Assembly: GCA_900769405.1 (NCBI GenBank)
Contig: CAAGGL010000008.1
Coordinates: 106,654 to 170,653, forward strand
Reading direction: 5' to 3'
Length of the DNA stretch: 64,000 nucleotides
Origin: an uncultured Alistipes sp.
GTDB taxonomy: Bacteria > Bacteroidota > Bacteroidia > Bacteroidales > Rikenellaceae
Positions within the stretch are counted from its first letter, which is position 1; each line of letters begins with the position of its first letter. This document shows positions 32,910 through 40,688 of this stretch, one piece after another. The notes under the pieces were generated by a model. That model was not told the origin of the DNA. It was given only the letters and a program-made list of their open reading frames with translations, and did not search any database. Position numbers and translations under genes: made by a program.

Positions 32910-33335
32910 TTAATCCGCTACGGGAGCATACTCCGCAGGTGCAATCGCAACCTCGTAGAGCATCTCGCCCGCAGGATTACGATAGAGATAGTGCAACGTG
33001 ATCTCCAACTCGGACATCGCCGCCGAGCCACTCTCGGCACGCAGGCGATCGGGCAGCGTCGCACGCATATAGGCGACCATATCTGCGCGTTCGGTCTCCG
33101 TGAGCGAGTCGAGCGCGAGAGTATAGTGGTAGCGCAGTGTCGTGGGCAGGACATACGACGCCGAATCGAGGCGGGTGATCTCATCCACCTCCATCGGGGT
33201 CAGAGCATTGACCTGCTCGACGGTTGCGCGCAACACCATCTCGTTGTCGGGCTGTTTGCCACACCCCGACAAGCACATCGCGCAAAGGGCTGTGCCGACT
33301 ACTGCCAGCACGCCTCGTTTGGCCATTGCTTTCAT
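32910..33335 (-). CDS. small lipoprotein of unknown function
   Basis: A 141-aa predicted lipoprotein. The start ATG 33335 follows the DUF3127 stop by only 4 nt; the frame is open further but inside the upstream gene. The lipobox CLSGC puts the lipidated cysteine at residue 25. The mature domain alternates helix and strand (VEQVNALTPMEVDEITRLDS, SELEITLHYLYRNPAGEML), with a late aliphatic-aromatic pattern, and matches no family I recognise. Co-transcribed with DUF3127 and the cyclophilin gene. Confidence 0.7.
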   Translation of the reverse strand: MKAMAKRGVLAVVGTALCAMCLSGCGKQPDNEMVLRATVEQVNALTPMEVDEITRLDSASYVLPTTLRYHYTLALDSLTETERADMVAYMRATLPDRLRAESGSAAMSELEITLHYLYRNPAGEMLYEVAIAPAEYAPVAD

Positions 33336-33339
33336 CGCA

Positions 33340-33711
33340 TTAGAACGGCAGGTCGTCGAACTGATCGGCACCGGCAGCCATTGCGGGCTCGCTCATTTCG
33401 AGAGGGGGCAGATCGGGGATCGGAGCTGCGGCGGGCTGCTCGGGCTGCACCTTCTGGATACGCCAAGCGCGCACGTCGGTGTACCAGCGACCGTTATATT
33501 CGCGCGACTCGATATTGACCGAGACATTCACCTTGTCGCCCACCTGCAACGACGCTGCGTCCTGCACGCGGTCGCCAAAGAAGGTCACGCACACCTTGCG
33601 CGAAAACTCGTCGGGCATCTCAAAGACCACCTCCTGCTTCTGCCACTGACCGCGAGCGCTCGTGCCCGACTGTGTCGGCAGAATTCGATAAACTACACCT
33701 ACAAATTCCAT
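33340..33711 (-). CDS. DUF3127 OB-fold protein with SSB-like acidic tip
   Basis: A 123-aa protein of the DUF3127 family. The first 85 residues form an OB-fold-like strand pattern (QWQKQEVVFEMPDEFSRKVCV, DKVNVSVNIESREYNGRWYTD). A proline-rich linker (PEQPAAAPIPDLPPLEM) leads to the C-terminal sequence DQFDDLPF. This closely resembles the acidic D-D-x-P-F tip by which single-stranded DNA-binding protein recruits partner proteins. DNA binding is inference; the DUF itself is uncharacterised. It is the middle gene of the cyclophilin-DUF3127-lipoprotein operon. Confidence 0.82.
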   Translation of the reverse strand: MEFVGVVYRILPTQSGTSARGQWQKQEVVFEMPDEFSRKVCVTFFGDRVQDAASLQVGDKVNVSVNIESREYNGRWYTDVRAWRIQKVQPEQPAAAPIPDLPPLEMSEPAMAAGADQFDDLPF

Positions 33712-33717
33712 AATCTA

Positions 33718-34155
33718 TTACTCTTCAACAATTTGAATACTCAAAATCAGATCGCCCTGACGCAGGTCATCGATCACGTCAAGACCCTCAACAACGCAAC
33801 CGAAAGCTGTATGAACACCGTCCAAGTGCTGCGTATTCATACGGTTGTGGCAGATAAAGAACTGCGAGCCACCCGTATTGCGACCGCGATGAGCCATCGA
33901 CAGCACGCCACGATCGTGATACTGACGCTCGGCCGAAGTCTCGCACGGAATGGTGTAACCCGGACCGCCCGTGCCGTCACCAAACGGGCAACCGCCCTGC
34001 ACCACGAAATCGGGGATCACGCGGTGGAACGTCAAACCATCATAGAATCGTTTTTCGGCCAACGAGCAGAAGTTCTCGACCGTGATCGGAGTCTCTTTCT
34101 CGTATAATTCGACCTTCATATCACCCTTCTCGGTGCTAATCAGTGCATATTTCAT
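33718..34155 (-). CDS. cyclophilin-type peptidyl-prolyl isomerase
   Basis: A 145-aa single-domain cyclophilin that speeds cis-trans isomerisation at proline bonds. Key residues are seen in FHRVIPDFVVQGGCPFGDGTG (catalytic Arg and Phe; Gln in VQGG), SMAHRGRNTGGSQFFI and LDGVHTAFGCVVEG. No signal peptide, so it acts in the cytoplasm. It is the first gene of a three-gene operon. Confidence 0.92.
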   Translation of the reverse strand: MKYALISTEKGDMKVELYEKETPITVENFCSLAEKRFYDGLTFHRVIPDFVVQGGCPFGDGTGGPGYTIPCETSAERQYHDRGVLSMAHRGRNTGGSQFFICHNRMNTQHLDGVHTAFGCVVEGLDVIDDLRQGDLILSIQIVEE

Positions 34156-34183
34156 CTTTGTAATTTTTTATTTGGTAATTATA

Positions 34184-34191
34184 CAAAGGTA
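34184..34191 (-). promoter_or_regulatory. -7 box of the cyclophilin operon
   Basis: On the minus strand, TACCTTTG, 28 nt before ATG 34155. Confidence 0.55.
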
Positions 34192-34283
34192 CAAAATTAT
34201 CGCTAACCGCGAATCTGTTTTCGCGGAAATACGACAACTTTCACCTTTTTTTGTGATATTTTGCGGATTTGCCCGCCGCCGGA

Positions 34284-34949
34284 TTAGAGGCGACCCTGCG
34301 CCGCATAGCTGAAATGCGAGCCGCGAGCAATGATGATGTGATCCAGCAGACGAATATCGAACAGCGCCGCCGCCTCGCGCAGACGCTGCGTCACGCGATC
34401 GTCCTCGGCACTCGGCTGTGCCGATCCCGACGGGTGATTATGCACCACAACAATCTGAGGTACAAGTAGTTCGAGCGCACGTTTAACAACCAAACGATGA
34501 TCCACAACTGTGCCCGAAACACCGCCCTGACTGATGCGTCGGCTATCGACAATTCGATTCGACGCCGTGAGGTAGATTGCCCAGCACTCCTCGTGTTGCA
34601 GGCTCTCCATTCGCGGAGCAAACATACGGCAGATGTCGTCGCTCGACGAGATCGTCTGCACCTGCTCGCTCTGCTGTGCCGCCACTCGACGACCCAACTC
34701 GGCCGCTGCCGCAATGCGCTCGGCACGACGCAGACCCAAGCCTGCCGTCATTCGCAGACGCGCAATATCGTCGCCGCACAACGTCGGCAACTGACCGCCA
34801 TACGCCTCCAACAATCGCTCGGCATCGGTGGTCGCGGCCGTAGTGCTATCCTCGCCCATAACGATCGTCAGCAGATCCGCATCGCTGAGTGCCTCAACGC
34901 CGCGTGCTGCGATTCTCTCGCGAAGTGTCAAACCATCGCTCGTCTGCAT
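34284..34949 (-). CDS. radC: RadC family JAB-domain protein
   Basis: A 221-aa RadC. The N-terminal UPF0758 part has LTLRERIAARGVEALSDADLL and a helix-hairpin-helix-like GLGLRRAERIAAAAELGRRV. The C-terminal MPN/JAB1 metalloprotease-like domain has the JAMM motif HNHPSGSAQPSAED with both histidines and the aspartate. RadC was once linked to repair, but its function is unsettled. It lies 19 nt after rnc and is the last gene of the acpP-fabF-rnc-radC run. Confidence 0.9.
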   Translation of the reverse strand: MQTSDGLTLRERIAARGVEALSDADLLTIVMGEDSTTAATTDAERLLEAYGGQLPTLCGDDIARLRMTAGLGLRRAERIAAAAELGRRVAAQQSEQVQTISSSDDICRMFAPRMESLQHEECWAIYLTASNRIVDSRRISQGGVSGTVVDHRLVVKRALELLVPQIVVVHNHPSGSAQPSAEDDRVTQRLREAAALFDIRLLDHIIIARGSHFSYAAQGRL

Positions 34950-34968
34950 AATTCATTGATTTTGAAGA

Positions 34969-35751
34969 TTATTGACCCGACGCAAAGCGATCGAACTCTT
35001 CGAGCAGTTGATCGCCCAAATCGTTATCCGAGATGACATTCCAGACCGATGCCGACGCACGTTGCTCGGCCTGTTTCTTCGACTCGCCCGTGCCGTGTCC
35101 GACATCCACGCCGTCGATCACAACAGTCGATAGGAATAGGGGGTGGCTGTCCGAGTAGTTCGCATCGTGCACCGTGCGGAACGTAATCGGCTGGCGGCTC
35201 TTCTGGCACCACTCGATCAGTCGGCTCTTGAAATCGGTCTCCTCGGTCATCAACTCGTCGAGATTGATGTTATGACCAATCAACTCGTTGATAAGCAGTC
35301 GATTGACAAAGTTATAACCCTTATCCAGATAGATCGCGCCGACCATCGCCTCCAATGCGTCGCCGAAGATATGCTTCTGCGCCAACGTGCCCGACGACTG
35401 CGCTATAACGTGCTTGTCCAGCCCGATCTTAACCGCCAAAGCGTTCAACGATTGACGGCTCACGATCTTCGAGCGGAGTTTGGTCAGAAAACCCTCGTCA
35501 GCCTCGGGATACTCAATGAAGATATAGTCCGACACCACCGTCTCGATCACTGCATCTCCCAGGAATTCAAGGCGTTCGTTGTTGATCTGGCGACCATCGT
35601 CCAAAAACAAAGAAGCTGACTTGTGAACCAAAGCCAGCTTATAAAGCTCGATGTTATCGGGACAAATCCCGAACACATCGTCTATTATTCGGTAATAAAC
35701 GCTGTCACGGCCAAAACGCCTCAGGAACGGACGACGAATGAAATCAAACAC
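34969..35751 (-). CDS. rnc: ribonuclease III
   Basis: A 260-aa RNase III that processes rRNA and double-stranded RNA. The signature NNERLEFLGDAVIE is at residues 57-70 (Glu62 and Asp66 bind metal), and the second catalytic set is in FGDALEAMVGAIYLD (Asp and Glu). The C-terminal double-stranded RNA-binding domain is seen from about 175 (SRLIEWCQKSRQPITFRTV, SKKQAEQRASASVWNVI). It has a 25-residue N-terminal extension. It follows fabF by 25 nt, a Bacteroidales-typical order. Confidence 0.94.
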   Translation of the reverse strand: MFDFIRRPFLRRFGRDSVYYRIIDDVFGICPDNIELYKLALVHKSASLFLDDGRQINNERLEFLGDAVIETVVSDYIFIEYPEADEGFLTKLRSKIVSRQSLNALAVKIGLDKHVIAQSSGTLAQKHIFGDALEAMVGAIYLDKGYNFVNRLLINELIGHNINLDELMTEETDFKSRLIEWCQKSRQPITFRTVHDANYSDSHPLFLSTVVIDGVDVGHGTGESKKQAEQRASASVWNVISDNDLGDQLLEEFDRFASGQ

Positions 35752-35776
35752 AGCCGCAAGATTTTTTTAACGTATA

Positions 35777-37030
35777 TTACTCGGTCATTTTACCGAACAG
35801 AATCGTCGAGTTGTGACCGCCGAAACCAAACGTGTTGCTCATCGCGTAGCGAACATCGCGCTTCTGAGCAGTGCCCAATGTCAGATTGAACCTCGGATCG
35901 ATCTGGGGATCCACCTCCTCGCAGTTGATCGTGGGAGGAATCACACCGCGATCAATCGCCATAATGCAAGCCAGCGCCTCAACAGCAGCCGTAGCACCAA
36001 GCAGGTGGCCGGTCATCGACTTGGTCGACGAGATATTCAGCTTGAAGGCGCTCTCGCCGAATACCTCAGCGATACCCTTCAACTCTGCGGGGTCACCCAC
36101 CGGAGTCGATGTGCCGTGAACATTCACATAATCGACATCCTCGGGCATAACACCTGCATCTTTCAAGCAATTGCGCATCGACAAAATTGCGCCCTTGCCT
36201 TCGGGGTGGGGAGCCGTATAGTGGTAAGCGTCGGCACTTGCGCCGCCACCTACAACCTCGGCATAGATCTTCGCGCCACGAGCCTTAGCGTGCTCGTACT
36301 CCTCGAAAATTAGCGCAGCACCACCCTCACCGATAACGAAACCATCACGATTCACGTCGAAGGGACGCGATGCGCTCTTGGGGTCGTCGTTGCGGGTCGA
36401 GATAGCCTTCATCGCGCTGAAACCACCGACACCGGGTTCATTCACCGAGGCCTCCGAGCCACCCGTGATGATCAGATCGGCCTTACCCAAACGGATAGTG
36501 TCCAATGCGCTGATCATTGCGTGGTTCGACGAAGCACACGCCGAAACGGTGCAATAGTTGGGACCCATAAAGCCATATTTCATAGCGATGTGGCCCGCGC
36601 TGATGTCTGCAATCATCTTGGGAATAAAGAAAGGGCTAAATCGAGGGATAAAACCGCCCTCGACAAAGCCCTTTACTTCGTGGAAGAATGTCTCAAGACC
36701 ACCAATACCCGAACTCCAAATCACGCCGGCATTCTCTTTATTGATCTTGTCGAGATCGATGCCTGCATCAGTCATAGCCTGATCGGCAGCGATCAGCGCG
36801 AACTGGGTATAGAGATCGTAGAGGCGCACCTCTTTACGATCGAAGTACTTGGTATAATCGTAGTCTTTGACTTCGCACGCAAATTTCGTTTTGAAGTTTT
36901 CCGCGTTGAATCGAGTAATCGGAGCAGCGCCACTAACACCGTTTTCAAGATTTGTAAAATATTCTTCAATATTGTGTCCCAAAGGGTTAATAGTGCCAAT
37001 GCCTGTAACGACTACTCTTCTTCTTGCCAT
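35777..37030 (-). CDS. fabF: beta-ketoacyl-ACP synthase II
   Basis: A 417-aa condensing enzyme of fatty-acid elongation. The Cys-His-His triad is visible: Cys165 in TVSACASSNHA, the first histidine in VNVHGTSTPVGD and the second in MTGHLLGATAAVEA. The C-terminal NTFGFGGHNSTILF is characteristic. It uses malonyl-ACP, and acpP lies 95 nt upstream in the same direction. Confidence 0.95.
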   Translation of the reverse strand: MARRRVVVTGIGTINPLGHNIEEYFTNLENGVSGAAPITRFNAENFKTKFACEVKDYDYTKYFDRKEVRLYDLYTQFALIAADQAMTDAGIDLDKINKENAGVIWSSGIGGLETFFHEVKGFVEGGFIPRFSPFFIPKMIADISAGHIAMKYGFMGPNYCTVSACASSNHAMISALDTIRLGKADLIITGGSEASVNEPGVGGFSAMKAISTRNDDPKSASRPFDVNRDGFVIGEGGAALIFEEYEHAKARGAKIYAEVVGGGASADAYHYTAPHPEGKGAILSMRNCLKDAGVMPEDVDYVNVHGTSTPVGDPAELKGIAEVFGESAFKLNISSTKSMTGHLLGATAAVEALACIMAIDRGVIPPTINCEEVDPQIDPRFNLTLGTAQKRDVRYAMSNTFGFGGHNSTILFGKMTE

Positions 37031-37125
37031 AATCTTTGGTTTAAGGTTAAAACTATGCTTTCCTTAACGCGAAAGCGAATTTGGTGCGAAAGCGTGGTTG
37101 TTGTTAAATTGTCGCGATCCGAGAA

Positions 37126-37362
37126 TTAGTTCTTCTTCGCCTCGATGTACGAGATAGCGTCGCCAACGGTAGCGATCTTCTCTGCGTCCTCATCGGGGAT
37201 CTGAATGTCGAATGCCTTCTCGAACTCCATAATCAGCTCAACGGTATCGAGCGAATCAGCACCGAGGTGGTTGGTAAAGCTTGCTTCGGGTACTACTTCC
37301 TCAGCCTTAACGCCAAGCTTATCAACGATAATCTCGACAACTTTGTTTGCAACTTCTGACAT
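37126..37362 (-). CDS. acpP: acyl carrier protein
   Basis: A 78-aa ACP. Ser37 in GADSLDTVELIMEFE receives the phosphopantetheine arm that carries growing acyl chains. It is highly acidic with the four-helix pattern of AcpP. ATG 37362 is chosen to match the family start MSE; an upstream in-frame ATG (37371) would add three residues. It heads the acpP-fabF-rnc-radC cluster. Confidence 0.95.
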   Translation of the reverse strand: MSEVANKVVEIIVDKLGVKAEEVVPEASFTNHLGADSLDTVELIMEFEKAFDIQIPDEDAEKIATVGDAISYIEAKKN

Positions 37363-37431
37363 AACTTTCAAATTTTAGTTAAACATTATTTAAACTGTAA
37401 ATTTTCTTCAATTCAAAAGATGAATTTTGCG

Positions 37432-37464
37432 CAAAAGTAACACTTTTTTTATTACTTTTGACAA
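37432..37464 (-). promoter_or_regulatory. promoter of acpP
   Basis: On the minus strand TACTTTTG (37432-37439), with TTG (37462-37464) 22 nt upstream. It overlaps the divergent purN -7 box. Confidence 0.55.
37453..37460 (+). promoter_or_regulatory. -7 box of the purN promoter
   Basis: TACTTTTG, 58 nt before ATG 37519; it lies inside the acpP promoter region, so the two may interfere. Confidence 0.5.
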
Positions 37465-37518
37465 TTCAATGAAGAAATTTGTCGCTTTTTAGTGCATTTT
37501 GTAATTAAACGACTGATA

Positions 37519-38091
37519 ATGAATAATATAGCAATTTTTGCCTCGGGAAAGGGTTCCAATATGTTCCAAATTACCCGAAAATTCGAACAATCTGAGAGCA
37601 TTTTCGTGCGCTTGGTCGTGGCCTCACGCGCCTCTGCGGGCGTTTTGGAGTACGCCCGAGATTGCGGCGTCGAATCGATCGTTATGACCCGAAATGAGCT
37701 TGCCGATCCCCAAATTTTACTCGCCGAATTGCGCGAGCGAAAGATCGAATGGATCGTTTTGGCGGGCTGGATGTTGCTCCTTCCGCGCGAAATTATCGAG
37801 GCATATCGCGGTCGAATCATCAACGTCCACCCCTCGCTTTTGCCCGATTTCGGCGGCAAGGGAATGTTTGGTCATCACGTTCACGAGGCGGTGATCGCCG
37901 CCGGTTGCAAGCGTAGCGGAATCACGATTCACCTGGTCGATGAGCACTACGACAACGGTTCGATACTTGCCCAATTCGAGTGCGAGGTGCTGCCCGACGA
38001 CACCCCGCAGACGCTCGAAGCGAGGATTCACGAACTCGAATATCGTCACTATCCCGAACAGATCGAAAAACTAATTCTAAAACATCAATAA
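37519..38091 (+). CDS. purN: phosphoribosylglycinamide formyltransferase
   Basis: A 190-aa GAR transformylase using 10-formyl-THF in purine synthesis. Features: FASGKGSNMFQI at the phosphate loop (the usual GNGSN reads GKGSN), INVHPSLLPDFGG with catalytic Asn and His, and IHLVDEHYDNGSILAQ with the catalytic Asp. A start at 37492 is possible by frame but lacks the family's initial strand; ATG 37519 gives MNNIAIFAS. pepE begins 2 nt after its stop. Confidence 0.92.
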   Translation: MNNIAIFASGKGSNMFQITRKFEQSESIFVRLVVASRASAGVLEYARDCGVESIVMTRNELADPQILLAELRERKIEWIVLAGWMLLLPREIIEAYRGRIINVHPSLLPDFGGKGMFGHHVHEAVIAAGCKRSGITIHLVDEHYDNGSILAQFECEVLPDDTPQTLEARIHELEYRHYPEQIEKLILKHQ

Positions 38092-38093
38092 TT

Positions 38094-38795
38094 ATGCGAT
38101 TACTTTTAATTAGCAACTCAACCAACGCAGGCGAACCTTACCTGCAATACCCTATGCCCCAGATTGGCGACTTCTTGAAGGGCATCACCGAGATCGTATT
38201 TGTACCCTACGCTGCCGTAACATTCTCGTATGCCGAGTATGAGGCAAAGGTACAGAAGCGTTTCGACGAGCTTGGCATCCGCGTACGTTCGGTACACCGC
38301 TCGAAGAACCCCGCAAAGATGATCCGCGAGGCTCAGGCTATCTGCGTGGGTGGCGGCAACACCTTCGCACTGACCCGCAAGATGCAGCAGCAGAAGCTGA
38401 TGACGGCCATCAAGAACAAGATTGCGCAGGGCACCCCCTATGTAGGTTGGAGCGCCGGCAGCAACGTAACCTGCCCCACCATCTGCACAACAAATGATAT
38501 GCCCATCGTTGAGCCCGAGTCGTTCAAGGCGATCGGTGCGGTACGTTTCCAGATCAACCCCCACTACCTCGACGCTAATCCCGAGGGTCACGCCGGCGAG
38601 ACTCGCGAGCAGCGTATCTTGGAGTACATCGAGGCTAATCCGCGCCGCTATGTTGTTGGTCTGCGCGAGGGTTGTATGCTGCGTGTCGAGGGCGACAAGA
38701 TGGAGCTGATCGGCAGCCGCCCGATGCGTATCTTCAAGAAGGGCGTCGAGATCTACGAGGTTAATGCAGGTGACGACCTGTCGTTCCTGATGTAG
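38094..38795 (+). CDS. pepE: dipeptidase E (alpha-aspartyl dipeptidase)
   Basis: A 233-aa S51-family peptidase that cleaves Asp-X dipeptides. The nucleophile serine is in YVGWSAGSNV and the histidine in INPHYLDAN, with acidic residues in TTNDMPIVEP. The glycine motif CVGGGNTFALTRKM is also conserved. The length matches E. coli PepE (229). Its start, just after purN, indicates translational coupling. A link between purine synthesis and peptidase activity is not obvious. Confidence 0.9.
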   Translation: MRLLLISNSTNAGEPYLQYPMPQIGDFLKGITEIVFVPYAAVTFSYAEYEAKVQKRFDELGIRVRSVHRSKNPAKMIREAQAICVGGGNTFALTRKMQQQKLMTAIKNKIAQGTPYVGWSAGSNVTCPTICTTNDMPIVEPESFKAIGAVRFQINPHYLDANPEGHAGETREQRILEYIEANPRRYVVGLREGCMLRVEGDKMELIGSRPMRIFKKGVEIYEVNAGDDLSFLM

Positions 38796-38816
38796 CGCGA
38801 CAGTCTCAGATTTTGA

Positions 38817-38865
38817 CACACGGTGACGGCGGCGTTGGCTGACATTGCCCCGTCGCCGTGTGTTT
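38817..38865 (+). terminator. hairpin after pepE, weak terminator
   Basis: CACACGGTGACGG pairs with CCGTCGCCGTGTG (one wobble), followed by only TTT. Confidence 0.5.
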
Positions 38866-38897
38866 ATCCACCCACCCCAAAAACGACGTGGCAAGCG

Positions 38898-39263
38898 ATG
38901 AATATTAAATATAATATAGGTATGGAGGGCGAGGAGGCCGCGGCCGAGTGGTTGCGGGCGAATGGCTTCGAGATACTCTATCGCAATTGGCGCAGTGGTC
39001 GCTACGAGTTGGATATCGTGGCGACGAACTTCGATCGAATCCACTTTGTAGAGGTCAAAACCCGCAAGGCGGGAGGCCTGACCTCGCCCGAAGAGGCGAT
39101 AGATCGAAACAAACAAAAGACATTAAAACGCGCAGCCTCATTGTTTTTAGCCACTTATGATGTATCTTTGGAGCCACAATTCGACCTTATAGCGGTCGAT
39201 CGCTGGCCCGACGGGCAACTCGACGTGCGATATGTACCCGACGTTGTGGAGTTTGGCTGGTAG
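38898..39263 (+). CDS. YraN/UPF0102 family nuclease-like protein
   Basis: A 121-aa protein with a restriction-endonuclease-like core: the GMEGEEAAAEWLRANGFEIL start, then RYELDIVATNFDRIHFVEVK, containing the D and E-x-K residues of PD-(D/E)XK folds. UPF0102 proteins lack a firm function but resemble Holliday-junction resolvases. ATG 38898 is used because upstream residues to 38823 overlap the hairpin and look noncoding. The waaA gene follows after 30 nt. Confidence 0.85.
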   Translation: MNIKYNIGMEGEEAAAEWLRANGFEILYRNWRSGRYELDIVATNFDRIHFVEVKTRKAGGLTSPEEAIDRNKQKTLKRAASLFLATYDVSLEPQFDLIAVDRWPDGQLDVRYVPDVVEFGW

Positions 39264-39293
39264 AATTAATTAATTGGCAGACAGAGAATTAGT

Positions 39294-40526
39294 ATGTTAT
39301 TATACAGTTTGGGCATAGCGGCCTACACCACCGCGATCAAGACCGTCGCGCTGTGGAAACCGAAGGCGCGCAAGTGGGTCGAGGGACGTCGCGGCATCTT
39401 CGAGCGCTTGCAGGATACGGTCGGAGCTTCGGACAAGCCCGTGGTGTGGATTCACGCCTCGTCGCTCGGCGAGTTCGAGCAGGGTCGCCCCGTGATCGAA
39501 GCGATCCACGAACGCTACCCCGACTACCGAATTCTACTCACCTTCTTCTCACCCTCGGGCTACGAGATCCGCAAGGATTTCCCTGCGGCCGATTGGGTCT
39601 TCTATCTTCCCGCCGACACCCCGCGCAACGTGCGCCGTTTTCTTGACATCGTGCGCCCCGAGGTGGCCGTTTTTGTCAAGTACGACTATTGGCTCAACTA
39701 TCTTAAAGAGCTGCGTGAGCGCAAGATACGCAGTTATATCTTCTCGTCGCTGTTCCGTCCTAATTCGATTTTCTTCAAGCCGTGGGGCAGTATGTTCCGT
39801 CGCGCGCTGATGACCTTCGAACTGATATTTGTGCAGAACGAGGAGTCGAAGAATCTGCTCTCGACAATCGGTTTCGACAACGTGATTGTGGCGGGCGACA
39901 CCCGTTTCGATCGCGCTGCGGCACTGCCCGCGCAGGCATCGCGCTACCCGCTGATCGAGCACTTCAAGGGCGAGGATCGTCTGTTTATCGTCGGCAGCAG
40001 CTGGCGTCCCGATGAGGATCTGCTCATTCCGTTTGTCAATGCGCACGAGGATGTGAAATTTGTCATCGCACCACACGAGATGGAGCAACCGCGTATCGAG
40101 CGACTGATCTCGGAGTGCAGGGGCGGAGTGGTGCGTTACAGCGAGTGCCGCACCGAGCGAGATGTCGAGGGTGCGCGAGTGCTGATCGTAGATGTGATCG
40201 GTATCCTGAATCAGCTCTACCAATATGCCGATTGGGTCTATATCGGCGGTGGTTTCGGAGTATGTATCCACAATACGCAGGAGCCCGCAACATACGGTGT
40301 GCCGATTGCGTTTGGCCCTAAGTATCATAAATTTAAGGAGGCTTGCGATATGATCGCGCTGGGAGCCTGCCGCTCGGTCACGACCACCGAGGAGTTGGAG
40401 GAGTGGTTCGCGCCGCTCAAAGCCGACGAGCAGAAACGCGCCCACGCCGCCCGCATCGCCTCGGACTACATCGCTGCCAACAAGGGCGCAACTGAACTAA
40501 TCGTCAAAACGATTTTCGAGGTCTAA
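39294..40526 (+). CDS. waaA: 3-deoxy-D-manno-octulosonic acid transferase
   Basis: A 410-aa GT30 glycosyltransferase (KdtA) that adds Kdo to lipid A precursors at the inner membrane. Seen: an N-terminal hydrophobic anchor (MLLYSLGIAAYTTAIKT), the catalytic glutamate in HASSLGEFEQG near residue 60, VFVKYDYWLNYLKEL, GDTRFDRA, and the CMP-Kdo site region ADWVYIGGGFG and EPATYGVPIAFGP in the C-terminal half. It marks the organism as a lipopolysaccharide or lipooligosaccharide producer. Confidence 0.92.
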   Translation: MLLYSLGIAAYTTAIKTVALWKPKARKWVEGRRGIFERLQDTVGASDKPVVWIHASSLGEFEQGRPVIEAIHERYPDYRILLTFFSPSGYEIRKDFPAADWVFYLPADTPRNVRRFLDIVRPEVAVFVKYDYWLNYLKELRERKIRSYIFSSLFRPNSIFFKPWGSMFRRALMTFELIFVQNEESKNLLSTIGFDNVIVAGDTRFDRAAALPAQASRYPLIEHFKGEDRLFIVGSSWRPDEDLLIPFVNAHEDVKFVIAPHEMEQPRIERLISECRGGVVRYSECRTERDVEGARVLIVDVIGILNQLYQYADWVYIGGGFGVCIHNTQEPATYGVPIAFGPKYHKFKEACDMIALGACRSVTTTEELEEWFAPLKADEQKRAHAARIASDYIAANKGATELIVKTIFEV

Positions 40527-40534
40527 CAAAATGG

Positions 40535-40564
40535 AGAGTTGCACTGCGGTGCGACTCTTTTTTT
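40535..40564 (+). terminator. intrinsic terminator of waaA
   Basis: AGAGTTGCAC (40535-40544) pairs with GTGCGACTCT (40549-40558) around TGCG, with a run of T. Confidence 0.82.
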
Positions 40565-40639
40565 GTGCCGTGCCGAACGATTTTTACATTTTCGATTCGA
40601 TTTTCGGGGGCGGGGTTTTCGTATCTCGCTAATTATCGC

Positions 40640-40647
40640 TAAATTTG
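40640..40647 (+). promoter_or_regulatory. -7 box of glyS
   Basis: TAAATTTG, 41 nt before ATG 40689. Confidence 0.55.
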
Positions 40648-40688
40648 CAGGTTGTAACCGAGAATAATACAAAAACTATAATAGAATT

